NCBI RefSeq assembly: GCF_009600885.1
Contig: NZ_VCLA01000201.1
Span: forward strand, 138,811-202,810
Length of the DNA: 64,000 nucleotides
From: Streptomyces jumonjinensis
GTDB taxonomy: Bacteria > Actinomycetota > Actinomycetes > Streptomycetales > Streptomycetaceae
Direction: 5' to 3'
Position numbers and translations under genes: made by a program. Position 1 is the stretch's first letter; the number at the start of each line of letters is the position of its first letter. Shown in pieces: positions 1 to 6,686 of the stretch. Below the pieces are notes generated by a model. The model worked only from the letters and a program-made list of their open reading frames with translations. It was not told the DNA's origin and ran no database searches.

Positions 1-38
1 GCCGACTGCCGTACGGCAAGGGGAGTGAGGCGAAGAGA

Positions 39-1214
39 GTGGCAACCCCGCTGAGCGCGGACCGGTTCCTGTCCGCGCTGAAGGGCGCGGGCCTGGGCGT
101 GGTCGAGCACGGCAGGTGGCGTACCCACAACCGGAACACCCAAGGCAACTGGGGTCCGGTCAACGGCGTCATGATCCACCACACCGGCCCGTACTCGTCC
201 GAGGACGACATGGTCGAGCTGTGCCGCGTCGGGTATCGCGGGCTGCCCGGCCCGTTGTGTCATGGCGTCATCGACCGGTCCGGCACCGTGCACTTGGTCG
301 GCTACGGCCGGACCAACCACGCCGGCATGGGCGACACCGACGTCTTGCTCGCCGTCATCGCGGAGAAGGAGACCCTGCCCCGCGACAATGAGGCCGATAC
401 GGACGGCAATCGCCATTTCTACGGCTTCGAGTGCGTCAACACTGGCAGCCAGTCCTGGCCCGCGGCACAACTGGACGCGATGGCCCGCGCGGCCGCCGCG
501 GTCTGCCGGGCCCACGGCTGGACCGAGCGCAGCGTGATCGGTCACAAGGAATGGCAGCCGGGCAAGCCTGACCCGGGCGGCATCGACATGGCCGACTTCC
601 GCGACCGGGTCGCCACCCATCTGAAGGGCGCCGCTAAGCCCCCCACGAAGCCCAAGCCGGACCCCAAGCCGAAGCCGAGACGGTACGCCGCCTACCCCGG
701 ACCCGAGTTCTTCCGCACGGGACGCTCCTCACCGGTGATCGCCGCCATGGCGAAGCGGCTGATCGCCGAGGAGTGCAGCTCCTTCGACACCCCGCCAGGC
801 CCGGTCTGGACCGAGGCTCACCGGAGGTCGTACGCGGCCTACCAGATCAAGAACGGCTACCAGGGCTCCGACGCCGACGGCATCCCCGGTAAGACGACGT
901 GGGCCAAGCTCCGTGTCCCGCACCAGTCCGCGCCCGGATCGGCCCCCCGGGCCCGAAAGGAGAAAGACGTCGTGCCGCCCGTGCTCGCTGACGTGGCCGA
1001 ACGGACGATCGCCACCTACGTCCAGTCGATGCTGGGGCTGCTCGCTGCGGCGTCCACGACCGACATCCTGTCCCTGTCCGTCTGGGAGTCCGCGTCGGTC
1101 GCGGCTGTGCCCGCCGCGCTGTCGGTGCTGAAGTCGTGTCTCGGCACCGTCCTCGGCCGCCGCGGCACCGCGTCGTGGCTCCCGCTGCACCGCGACCCCG
1201 CAACCCCTCGATGA
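39..1214 (+). CDS. Phage endolysin (N-acetylmuramoyl-L-alanine amidase) fused to an r1t-type holin domain
   Basis: The enzyme should cleave the amide bond between muramic acid and the peptide stem at lysis. Residues about 40-190 form an Amidase_2/PGRP fold: MIHHTG (H47/H48), the FYGFECVN strand and GHKEWQPGKPDPGG (H169, D178) supply the usual zinc ligands. A Lys/Pro-rich linker (about 199-214) leads to a peptidoglycan-binding-like segment ending in DGIPGKTTWAKL (about 280-292). The last 80 residues (AERTIATYVQSMLGLLAAAS, then AALSVLKSC and GTASWLPL) resemble the phage r1t holin family and hold two hydrophobic stretches. The start is GTG after GGGGAG. A second in-frame GTG at 972 has a strong AAAGGAG nine bases upstream and could give a free 80-residue holin. 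The amidase call is firm. The holin call is by recalled family resemblance. Confidence 0.85.
   Translation: MATPLSADRFLSALKGAGLGVVEHGRWRTHNRNTQGNWGPVNGVMIHHTGPYSSEDDMVELCRVGYRGLPGPLCHGVIDRSGTVHLVGYGRTNHAGMGDTDVLLAVIAEKETLPRDNEADTDGNRHFYGFECVNTGSQSWPAAQLDAMARAAAAVCRAHGWTERSVIGHKEWQPGKPDPGGIDMADFRDRVATHLKGAAKPPTKPKPDPKPKPRRYAAYPGPEFFRTGRSSPVIAAMAKRLIAEECSSFDTPPGPVWTEAHRRSYAAYQIKNGYQGSDADGIPGKTTWAKLRVPHQSAPGSAPRARKEKDVVPPVLADVAERTIATYVQSMLGLLAAASTTDILSLSVWESASVAAVPAALSVLKSCLGTVLGRRGTASWLPLHRDPATPR
972..1214 (+). CDS. Possible independently translated holin (internal start inside the endolysin frame)
   Basis: AAAGGAG at 956-962 precedes an in-frame GTG at 972 with a nine-base spacer, a better ribosome site than the one for the whole gene. 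The 80-residue product would carry two hydrophobic segments and the GTASWLP ending seen in r1t-type holins, which form the membrane lesion that releases endolysin. It may be made besides the full fusion, or the fusion may come from loss of a stop codon between formerly separate genes. Which of these is true cannot be read from the DNA alone. Confidence 0.45.
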   Translation: MPPVLADVAERTIATYVQSMLGLLAAASTTDILSLSVWESASVAAVPAALSVLKSCLGTVLGRRGTASWLPLHRDPATPR

Positions 1215-1241
1215 CCTGTGACCACGCCCGAGGAGGAGACC

Positions 1242-1487
1242 GTGCCCGACAAGGAGATCGCGCTTGCGCTCGCGGACCTGCGCGGCGCCCTCGAAGTAGG
1301 GCTCGCCAGGATCGACGGGCAGCTCGCGCTGCTCGTCCAGAGGAACGACCAGGCCGACAAGGAGATCAAGGCCCTCACCGCGCGGGTGACCGCGCTGGAG
1401 ACACGACGGTGGCCGCTGAGGACGGTGTCCACGCTGGCGGGCGTCATCGCGCTGGGCGCGACCCTGTTCGCCGCCGTCCGCGGCTGA
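1242..1487 (+). CDS. Small coiled-coil protein with C-terminal membrane segment, lysis-module partner
   Basis: Eighty-one residues starting at GTG 1242, chosen over GTG 1218 because AGGAGG (1231-1236) sits five bases before it. Residues about 1-55 are charged and heptad-like (LADLRGALEVGLARIDGQ, then KALTARVTALE), predicting a coiled coil. The C-terminus (TVSTLAGVIALGATLFAAV) is one membrane-spanning helix. It follows the endolysin-holin gene by 27 bases, the position where actinophages carry a second holin-like or lysis-regulating membrane protein. No enzymatic motif is visible. A role as holin partner or antiholin is inference from position and topology. Confidence 0.6.
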   Translation: MPDKEIALALADLRGALEVGLARIDGQLALLVQRNDQADKEIKALTARVTALETRRWPLRTVSTLAGVIALGATLFAAVRG

Positions 1488-1564
1488 CAGCACCCGGCCC
1501 AAGGGGTCCGACACCCGACCTACGGTGAGTTGAGTATCGGACTCCAACAGCCCGGGGGGCTCTC

Positions 1565-2002
1565 ATGGACACATCGCATCTCGTCGTCACCGACGCGGAG
1601 GTGGACTCCGCGCTCGCGGACCCTTCGGTTCCTCTGGCAGTCCGCGCTGTCTGGCGGGCACTGTGGGAGGCAGAAGTGCGACCGCTCGAAGCGGTGGCGC
1701 TCGACGTGCCCGGGGTGGAGCTGGAGAACTGCCTGATCGTCCTCCACGACACCAAGGAGGGAGGCTCGTTCGAGGTGGACATCACGGATGACCTCTGTCG
1801 TCTGCTCCGGGATCTGATCGGGGCCCGGCGCACCGGGCCGGTGTTCATGCATGCCGACAGGCGGCTGTCCGTGGAGGATGTCGCGAGCGAGTTTCGGCGG
1901 GTCACCGGCAAGGACGTGCACGGCCTGCGCTTCACCCGCCAGAAGCGCCGTACCCGGCTCCTCGCACAGTTCTCCTCGGACACCGGGAGCACAGGGTCTT
2001 GA
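1565..2002 (+). CDS. Truncated tyrosine-recombinase-like protein without the C-terminal tyrosine
   Basis: The 145-residue protein reads like the middle of a phage integrase catalytic domain. WEAEVRPLEAVALDVPGVELE parallels the segment around the first catalytic Arg (usually GLRxSEL), a Lys follows in LHDTKEGGSFEVDI, and HGLRFTRQKRRTRLL parallels the HxLRHT box. The protein stops before any nucleophilic Tyr and has no arm- or core-binding domain. It is unlikely to recombine DNA by itself; it could be a remnant, a regulator or a DNA-binding derivative. A perfect terminator-like hairpin follows. The resemblance is from reading alone and is weak enough that an unrelated small phage protein remains possible. 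Confidence 0.4.
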   Translation: MDTSHLVVTDAEVDSALADPSVPLAVRAVWRALWEAEVRPLEAVALDVPGVELENCLIVLHDTKEGGSFEVDITDDLCRLLRDLIGARRTGPVFMHADRRLSVEDVASEFRRVTGKDVHGLRFTRQKRRTRLLAQFSSDTGSTGS

Positions 2003-2020
2003 GGACTGCCGCTACAGGCG

Positions 2021-2048
2021 AATGGCCCCCGCCGAGGCGGGGGCCATT
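2021..2048 (+). terminator. Perfect 13-bp GC hairpin after the recombinase-like gene
   Basis: AATGGCCCCCGCC (2021-2033) pairs exactly with GGCGGGGGCCATT (2036-2048). There is no T tract, as is common for Streptomyces terminators. It is the first of nine such gene-end hairpins in this prophage. Confidence 0.75.
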
Positions 2049-2052
2049 GGGT

Positions 2053-2062
2053 CCTCTTGGAG
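2053..2062 (+). repeat. Orphan copy of the CCTCTTGGAG start-associated sequence
   Basis: CCTCTTGGAG occurs here just after the hairpin, as at five gene starts elsewhere in the prophage, but no ATG or GTG lies within the following 12 bases. The next credible start is ATG 2161. It may mark a lost gene start. Confidence 0.5.
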
Positions 2063-2160
2063 TAGACCGCCGTCCACGATAGCAGCGCCCTCGGGAGCGC
2101 GGCGTGGGACTGGGTGGCTACCCTTCCGTCGTCAGTCAAGACGACAGCGGAGGAACAGGG

Positions 2161-2730
2161 ATGCGTCGGCTCAAGCCGTACATGGTGGGCTACCAGGAGT
2201 TCGCCGCGCTCTACGGTGTGGAGCCCGGGATGGTCAGCCAGTGGATGAGTCCCAGTCGCCGGGTGCTGGATCCGGCCACGGCGACCGTGGTGAGCGGAGT
2301 CCGCTACTGGCCCCTGGGGTACGCCGTGCGCTTCGGCACGACGACGGCCCGGGTCCGGCGCGTCGACGCCGGCGTCAGAGCTCGGCTGAAGTCCGAGCAG
2401 GGAGACGGGTGGGAGGCCGACCTGGACGACGAGCTGCCGCCGATCGTCGGCCAGCAGGAGATCATCCAGGTCTTCCGGCTGCCCTCTCAGGCGAGTCTCG
2501 CCACCGCCATCTCCACGGGCCGGTTCCCCGCGGGGGACTGGCTGCTCTCCGGTTCCATGCTGTGGCTGCTGGACACCGTGCTCGACGCTGTTCCGGATCT
2601 GCGCGCGACCGCGCGCAGCCTTCCGTGGGACGTGGACGAGGACGTGGTGGCGGCGCTGCGGGAGGGCCGGTACGAGGGCCCCGGAGCCACGGTGCTGACG
2701 CGGGGACGCCATGCCAAGAAGGGCCTCTGA
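2161..2730 (+). CDS. Phage DNA-binding protein with two helix-turn-helix-like modules
   Basis: The protein has 189 residues from ATG 2161, selected for GGAGGA at 2149-2154; an upstream GTG at 2104 lacks a ribosome site. Two similar segments are visible. Residues about 7-50 (VGYQEFAALYGVEPGMVSQW, then YWPLGYAVRFG) and about 95-140 (VGQQEIIQVFRLPSQASLAT, then WLLSGSMLWLLDTV) each have the order helix, turn, helix and wing-like WPLG or WLLSG, as in small excisionase or MerR-like DNA-binding domains. A tandem arrangement suggests recognition of repeated or extended sites. The target and role (excisionase, repressor or replication accessory) cannot be assigned. Confidence 0.55.
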   Translation: MRRLKPYMVGYQEFAALYGVEPGMVSQWMSPSRRVLDPATATVVSGVRYWPLGYAVRFGTTTARVRRVDAGVRARLKSEQGDGWEADLDDELPPIVGQQEIIQVFRLPSQASLATAISTGRFPAGDWLLSGSMLWLLDTVLDAVPDLRATARSLPWDVDEDVVAALREGRYEGPGATVLTRGRHAKKGL

Positions 2731-2743
2731 CCTGCGCAAATGC

Positions 2744-2772
2744 TGTACATAAGTCCGATTTGCCAATAAGAT
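2744..2772 (+). promoter_or_regulatory. Prophage promoter 1 of the TAAGATATA family
   Basis: TGTACA (2744-2749), 17 bases, then TAAGAT (2767-2772), inside the block GCCAATAAGATATATG shared with two other prophage intergenic regions. A leader hairpin CCTTCGG-ATGGG-CCGAAGG (2784-2802) follows, ending in the ribosome site of the next gene. Confidence 0.6.
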
Positions 2773-2783
2773 ATATGCATATC

Positions 2784-2802
2784 CCTTCGGATGGGCCGAA
2801 GG
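2784..2802 (+). promoter_or_regulatory. Leader hairpin overlapping a ribosome-binding site
   Basis: CCTTCGG, loop ATGGG, CCGAAGG: a 7-bp stem in the predicted 5' leader whose right arm runs into GAAGGAGG. A related ATTCGG-N5-CCGAAT hairpin occurs at 12647-12663 behind the matching promoter. Folding would occlude the upstream of two Shine-Dalgarno sequences. Confidence 0.5.
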
Positions 2803-2817
2803 AGGCAAGGAGGTTAT

Positions 2818-3027
2818 ATGCAGCTCGCCGATCTACCGGACGGCGGGGTCGTCGCCGCCGGGAGGGTCGAGGAAGCCCTGATTCTGGAACTCGCCCTGTC
2901 CGCATATGTGCTCAAGCGCCCTGACGGTGGCCTCGCCGTGCGCGCCCTGCGCGCCGTCGAGCAGGTCGACGGCCGCCGCGAGCGGGACATGGGCGAGGCT
3001 GCCCGCGAGGCCGAGCCGAAGGCTTGA
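2818..3027 (+). CDS. Small hypothetical phage protein
   Basis: Sixty-nine residues from ATG 2818 with AAGGAGG at 2807-2813. I do not recognise the family. The middle is helical and hydrophobic (VEEALILELALSAYVL), followed by a charged C-terminus (RRERDMGEAAREAEPKA), with no Cys and no enzymatic motif. It is the first gene behind prophage promoter 1 and its leader hairpin and stands directly before the recombination module, so it is probably the first gene of an early operon. An alternative ATG at 2791 lies in the hairpin and has no ribosome site. Confidence 0.6.
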   Translation: MQLADLPDGGVVAAGRVEEALILELALSAYVLKRPDGGLAVRALRAVEQVDGRRERDMGEAAREAEPKA

Positions 3028-3077
3028 ACTCGCCCCTCCCGGGCAAGGGTTGATCGACCGCGCCGCAACGCCCAAGG

Positions 3078-3098
3078 TAGGTTACGTGATTGAAATCG
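3078..3098 (+). repeat. Conserved intergenic motif B, copy 1
   Basis: TAGGTTACGTG followed by ATTGAAATCG. Copies at 6977 and 11415 agree at most of 21 positions. All three follow a gene end and precede the next gene. No convincing sigma hexamers surround it, so operator or RNA element are both open. Confidence 0.6.
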
Positions 3099-3115
3099 CG
3101 TGACAGGAGGTTGGT

Positions 3116-3457
3116 GTGGCAAGCGTTCAGGACGAGATACCCGGCCTGGTGATCTACGCCGTACTCCAGCCGGATCACGACGAGTCCTCCATTCAGGCGC
3201 GGTTCGAGGAGTTCCACCGGCTCAACCCCTGGGTGCTCGCTGCCCTGGAAAAGCTGGCCGCCGACTACCTCCAGCAGGGGGCCACGCGCGTCGGCGTCGG
3301 GATGCTCTTCGAAGTGCTCCGGTACCAGTACGCCCTGGCGACCCGGGGGGACTTCCGCCTCAACAACTCCTACCGCAGCCGGTACGCCCGCTTGCTCATC
3401 CAGCGGCACCCGCAGTGGGAGTCCGCGTTCGAGGTCCGCGCCCTGCGGGCCGACTGA
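3116..3457 (+). CDS. Conserved phage protein of unknown function next to RecT
   Basis: The protein has 113 residues; GTG 3116 has AGGAGG at 3105-3110. The pattern FEEFHRLNPWVLAALEKLA, GVGMLFEVLRYQYAL, FRLNNSYRSRYARLL and PQWESAFEVRAL is one I recall from short proteins in many siphophage recombination or replication regions; no catalytic function is known to me. The many conserved aromatic and Arg residues suggest a compact helical nucleic-acid or protein-binding fold. It lies 26 bases before the Bet/RecT gene and is probably cotranscribed with it. Confidence 0.7.
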   Translation: MASVQDEIPGLVIYAVLQPDHDESSIQARFEEFHRLNPWVLAALEKLAADYLQQGATRVGVGMLFEVLRYQYALATRGDFRLNNSYRSRYARLLIQRHPQWESAFEVRALRAD

Positions 3458-3461
3458 CACA

Positions 3462-3472
3462 CCTCTTGGAGA
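3462..3472 (+). promoter_or_regulatory. Start-associated sequence, copy before the RecT gene
   Basis: CCTCTTGGAGA ends 11 bases before ATG 3484. It includes the ribosome-binding GGAG but is conserved well beyond it in five prophage gene starts. Confidence 0.7.
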
Positions 3473-3483
3473 AACACCCGATC

Positions 3484-4416
3484 ATGACCGAACAACACCC
3501 CAACGACGGCCCCGCCGCGGGCCCCGTCACCGAGAAGGCTCCGGCCGCATCCCCGGACGCCTCCACCGCCATCGTCCTGCGCGCCGACCAGGAGGAGTTC
3601 GACGCCAGGCAGATCAGCGCGCTCGCGCTGATCAGCCCCGGCCTCGCCAACGCCCCCCGGGCGCAGCTCGCCGTCTTCTTCCACTACTGCGTGCGCACGG
3701 GACTCGATCCGTTCGCCCGGCAGATTTACATGATCGGCCGGAAGAACTGGAAGGCGGCTGACGACCCGGACGAGCCCGCGTACATCTGGACCATCCAGAC
3801 CGGTATCGACGGCTTCCGCGCCACCGCCCACAAGGCGGCCAAGCGGGCCGGGGAGTCCCTCTCCTACGAGGACACCGTCTACTACGACGCCGAGGGCAAG
3901 GCGTACGACGTCTGGCTCGCCCGGGTCCCGCCGGCGGCCGTGAAGGTCACGGTCCTGCGCGGGGAGGCCAGGTTCCCCTTCATCGCGAGGTGGGACGAGT
4001 TCGCCCCCACGTACTACGACAAGAAGAAGGGCGAGTACGTGCTGGCGGCGATGTGGCGGCAGATGCCGTCCCACATGCTCCGCAAGTGCGCGGAAGCGGG
4101 CGGTCTGCGGATGGCCGCCCCGCACGACCTCGCCGGTATGTACGTGGACGAGGAGATGGAACAGGCGGACGCCGACGCCGTTCTCCGCGTCGGCGAGATC
4201 GCCTCCCAGCGGCTGCGCGAGGCCGCCGCGCGCGACCAGGGCGGCGGTGCCGACCAGGAGGGCGAGAAGACCGGCGAGGCGAAGCCCGCGCCGAAGAAGC
4301 GCGCCCGGTCGGCGGCGAAGAAGAAGACCGATCCTGCCCCCGAGGCGGCCGAGGCCCCGGCGAAGCCCAAGCGCGCCCCGCGCAAGCGGGCGGCGTCGGC
4401 CCGCACCTCGGCCTAG
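3484..4416 (+). CDS. Bet/RecT-family single-strand annealing protein
   Basis: The protein (310 residues) should anneal complementary single strands during phage recombination, working with the exonuclease encoded next. The central domain (about 35-215) has the family pattern: QLAVFFHYCVRTGLDPFARQ, IYMIGRKNW, WTIQTGIDGFRATAHKA, a strand-rich middle, then AAMWRQMPSHMLRKCAEAGG and LRMAAPHDLAGMYVDEEM. The last 80 residues are unusual: a low-complexity Lys/Ala/Pro/Arg tail (KKRARSAAKKK, KPKRAPRKRAA) like histone H1 or the tails of Streptomyces HU proteins, which could raise DNA affinity. ATG 3484 is fixed by the start-associated sequence. The downstream hairpin at 4430-4460 separates it from the nuclease gene. 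Confidence 0.9.
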   Translation: MTEQHPNDGPAAGPVTEKAPAASPDASTAIVLRADQEEFDARQISALALISPGLANAPRAQLAVFFHYCVRTGLDPFARQIYMIGRKNWKAADDPDEPAYIWTIQTGIDGFRATAHKAAKRAGESLSYEDTVYYDAEGKAYDVWLARVPPAAVKVTVLRGEARFPFIARWDEFAPTYYDKKKGEYVLAAMWRQMPSHMLRKCAEAGGLRMAAPHDLAGMYVDEEMEQADADAVLRVGEIASQRLREAAARDQGGGADQEGEKTGEAKPAPKKRARSAAKKKTDPAPEAAEAPAKPKRAPRKRAASARTSA

Positions 4417-4429
4417 CACCCGTTCGCAA

Positions 4430-4460
4430 GGGGGCGGCCCGTCCCGGGCGGGCCGCCCCC
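4430..4460 (+). terminator. 12-bp intercistronic hairpin between RecT and exonuclease genes
   Basis: GGGGGCGGCCCG (4430-4441) pairs with CGGGCCGCCCCC (4449-4460). It lies directly before the next start-associated sequence, so it may protect or attenuate transcripts rather than end the operon. Confidence 0.6.
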
Positions 4461-4464
4461 GCCC

Positions 4465-4475
4465 CCTCTTGGAGA
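4465..4475 (+). promoter_or_regulatory. Start-associated sequence, copy before the exonuclease gene
   Basis: CCTCTTGGAGA, then ACCTG and ATG 4481. Confidence 0.7.
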
Positions 4476-4480
4476 ACCTG

Positions 4481-5617
4481 ATGACCATAACGACAGACCA
4501 CCCCGTGAGCCTGTGGCCAGCGGCCCACGCCGCCGACGCCCGCCGCCCCCGCTCGCTCCAGACCAAGATCGGTGCCAGCGACACCGTCTGCGCCCGGCGT
4601 GCCGGGTACCTCCTCCACGGCCGGACTCCCACCGACACCGGTGAGAAGCGCAAGGCGATCCTCGGGACCTGGCTGCACGAGGGGCTGCTGACCGCCGCCC
4701 GCCAGGAGTACGGGTGGATCATCGAGCGCAGGGTGGAGGACGAGCTGCTGCGCGGGCACATCGACGCCGTCCAGCTCGACAGCGGCACGGCCGCCCGGCT
4801 GCCGAAGCGGCTGCGGCCGAGCCTCCCGGCGGACGAGATCACGGTCGAGGACGTGAAGACCAAGAGCCTGCGCGTGTGGGACAACGTCTTGCGGCGCGGC
4901 GCGACCGAGGCGGAGCTGCGCCAGGCGTACCTGTACGCGGACCTGCTCAGCACCCGCGGCTTCGCCGACATCAAGGGGCAGCGGCAGCTGGCCCGTCTCG
5001 GCCCCCTGCCGGTGGGCAAGATCCGCTTCCGGTTCCTCAACCGTGACTCCGGGGACGATCACGTCCAGGAGATCCCCTACGGAGCCGACCGGGGACGCGG
5101 TGCCCGGTGGTGGGTCCAGCAGGTGCGGTCGGCCGCCACACCGGAGGAGCTGCCGCGCACGCTCGACGGCCCCGGGCTGTCATCCATCTGCGACAACTGT
5201 CCTTATCGGACTGCCTGCTGGGGCCCGATCGCGTCCGGCCGCTGCCCCCAGACCATCCTGGTCCGGGACGACGCCGAGCGGGCAGCCGCGCTCGCGGAGT
5301 ACGTCGAGGTGTCCAACGAGATGAAGCCGTTGAAGGACAAGCTGAAGCTGCTGCGGGCGAAGCTCGACGGCACGGATGCCGGGGCGTACGGCGACAACGT
5401 CCTGACCTGGAGCGGCGGGAACCCGACGCGGACCGATGACGTGGACGCCATGGCCACGCTGTTCCGGCGCGCAGGGCTCACGGTGCCAATGAGCCCGGAC
5501 GTGGACGAGATGAAGGCCCAGCTCAAGCGGGCTGGGATACCGGTGCCGGTCCGGCTCGACCATGAGCGGCGCACCTCGGTGAGCATCAACGTCAGCGTCC
5601 GCCGCAACAAGTCCTGA
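4481..5617 (+). CDS. Cas4/RecB-like PD-(D/E)XK exonuclease with iron-sulfur cysteines
   Basis: The protein (378 residues) is the likely partner exonuclease of the Bet/RecT protein, resecting double-strand ends. Visible motifs are S33 and C37 in the N-terminal ASDTVCARR, GTWLHEG (H66), GHIDAV (D95), VEDVKTK (D124, K126) and RQAYLYA (Q148), the active-site order of the Cas4/AddB-type nuclease fold. C237, C240 and C246 in CDNCPYRTACWG join C37 as the expected four ligands of a 4Fe-4S cluster. The C-terminal 120 residues (NEMKPLKDKLKLLRAKLDG onward) look like the coiled and beta part used for DNA or subunit contact. It is not part of a CRISPR locus, since no array or cas1/cas2 is present. A role in recombination follows from its position after recT. 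Confidence 0.88.
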   Translation: MTITTDHPVSLWPAAHAADARRPRSLQTKIGASDTVCARRAGYLLHGRTPTDTGEKRKAILGTWLHEGLLTAARQEYGWIIERRVEDELLRGHIDAVQLDSGTAARLPKRLRPSLPADEITVEDVKTKSLRVWDNVLRRGATEAELRQAYLYADLLSTRGFADIKGQRQLARLGPLPVGKIRFRFLNRDSGDDHVQEIPYGADRGRGARWWVQQVRSAATPEELPRTLDGPGLSSICDNCPYRTACWGPIASGRCPQTILVRDDAERAAALAEYVEVSNEMKPLKDKLKLLRAKLDGTDAGAYGDNVLTWSGGNPTRTDDVDAMATLFRRAGLTVPMSPDVDEMKAQLKRAGIPVPVRLDHERRTSVSINVSVRRNKS

Positions 5618-5626
5618 CCCGGTCAC

Positions 5627-5660
5627 GCGGGGGCAGGGCCGTAGGCGGCTCTGCCCCCGC
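5627..5660 (+). terminator. 10-bp intercistronic hairpin after the exonuclease gene
   Basis: GCGGGGGCAG (5627-5636) pairs with CTGCCCCCGC (5651-5660) across a 14-base loop. Confidence 0.55.
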
Positions 5661-5695
5661 CACGGCGCGGCCGGGCCGGAAGCGAAAGGGAACTG

Positions 5696-6598
5696 GTGAG
5701 CATCCACTTGATGGTGGTGGTGGCGTACTTGCCGAAGGAAGTGGTCAACAAGACGCAGAAGCTGGTTCTGATGAAGATCGCAGACTCCGCCGACGACCAG
5801 ACCCGTCTGGGCAGACCCGGGCTGGAGCGCATGATGGCCTGGGCCGGCGTGGGCGAGAAGCAGGTCAGCACGGTGGTGACGGAGCTGGTGGGTCTCGGGC
5901 TGGTCGAGCGTACCGAGGTGGGCCGGGTCGGCCGCCGCGCCGAGTACAAGGTCTTCCCGTACGGCGTGCCCCCGATCCCGTCCACCGAGGAGCTGATCGA
6001 GCGGCGGGTGTCGGCGCGCAACGCGCCGAAGAACTCCCGGCTGGCGCGGGACGTGCCCCGGAGCAAGCCGTCGGCGGCGGCGAGGACTCGGCGGGACGTG
6101 GCCGCACGTCAGGCCGCGAAGGAGAAGCGCGGGGACGCAGGGTTCCCCGACGGGAACCCAGTCGAGGGCGCGGGGAGGGTTTCCCTGCGCAAACCCGACA
6201 GGTTCCCCGGGGGGAACCGAGTGGGTTCCCCTGGGGAAACCCCTTCTCTTCCCCCTCCTTCCTCTTCCCTTCCTTACCCCCCAACCCCCGCACCAGAAGG
6301 CGCGGGGGAGCCGGACGGGCGTGCCGAGCCAGCAGGCGGGCCCCGTTGCCCGAAGCACCGTGAGCCGGTCGCGAACTGCCGGGGATGCGGCACCAACCCG
6401 CGTGCCGGACGCGAACAGGCACGGCGACGGGCCGACGACGCGAAGCACCGTGCCCAGCAGGAGTGGCTGCGGCAGTTCTTCGAGGAACAGCAGCGCCGCG
6501 TGGCCGCGACCGACCCGCAGGCGCTGGAGATGGCCCGTCAGCGGGCCATGGAGCTGGCGCGGATGGGGCGCGGCAGCAAGCCCGATTCCCGCAGGTGA
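5696..6598 (+). CDS. Winged-helix phage replication initiator-like protein containing the putative origin
   Basis: The protein (300 residues) starts at GTG 5696 after AAGGGA. Residues about 1-95 are a winged helix of the kind found in phage replisome organisers: VVVAYLPKEVVNKTQKLVLM, ERMMAWAGVGEKQVSTVVTE, LVERTEVGRVGRRAEYKVF. A basic stretch (about 105-145) is followed by a disordered Gly/Pro/Ser linker (about 145-205) encoded by the inverted-repeat cluster at 6140-6243. A CxxC pair (CRGCG, about 230) and a Glu/Arg/Gln-rich helix close the protein. The arrangement recalls lambda O, whose gene contains the origin. Initiator function is inferred; a DnaD-like or regulatory winged-helix protein is the alternative. 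No DnaB-type helicase gene is seen in the window. Confidence 0.65.
   Translation: MSIHLMVVVAYLPKEVVNKTQKLVLMKIADSADDQTRLGRPGLERMMAWAGVGEKQVSTVVTELVGLGLVERTEVGRVGRRAEYKVFPYGVPPIPSTEELIERRVSARNAPKNSRLARDVPRSKPSAAARTRRDVAARQAAKEKRGDAGFPDGNPVEGAGRVSLRKPDRFPGGNRVGSPGETPSLPPPSSSLPYPPTPAPEGAGEPDGRAEPAGGPRCPKHREPVANCRGCGTNPRAGREQARRRADDAKHRAQQEWLRQFFEEQQRRVAATDPQALEMARQRAMELARMGRGSKPDSRR
6140..6290 (+). other. Putative phage replication origin: four GTTCCC inverted repeats plus pyrimidine tract
   Basis: Four imperfect palindromes occur in a row: GGGTTCCC-CGAC-GGGAACCC (6140-6159), GGGTTT/AAACCC (6177-6196), GGTTCCCC-GG-GGGGAACC (6201-6218) and GGGTTCCCCTGGGGAAACCC (6223-6242). The last three centres are spaced about 22-23 bases, near two helical turns. 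A C/T-only-like tract (6241-6290) follows on this strand and could be the unwinding element. The cluster lies inside the replication-protein gene, as in lambda-type phages. Function is inferred from architecture only. Confidence 0.5.
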
Positions 6599-6626
6599 GG
6601 AGGGGCGTTGGGGGGCGCGGCCAACA

Positions 6627-6654
6627 TTGACACCCCGCATAACGCCCATAAGAT
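6627..6654 (+). promoter_or_regulatory. Prophage promoter 2 of the TAAGATATA family
   Basis: TTGACA (6627-6632), 16 bases, TAAGAT (6649-6654) within GCCCATAAGATATAAGTAAG. The perfect -35 hexamer makes this the strongest of the three family members. Confidence 0.7.
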
Positions 6655-6686
6655 ATAAGTAAGTTCAATCATTTGGAGGCGCTCAC

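Noticed and set aside
2791..2817. ATG 2791 as start of the 69-residue protein
   Set aside because: It lies in the loop of the leader hairpin and lacks a ribosome site, while ATG 2818 has AAGGAGG.
4481..5617. A CRISPR-associated cas4 gene
   Set aside because: No CRISPR array or cas1/cas2 is in the window; the neighbour is a RecT gene, indicating phage recombination.
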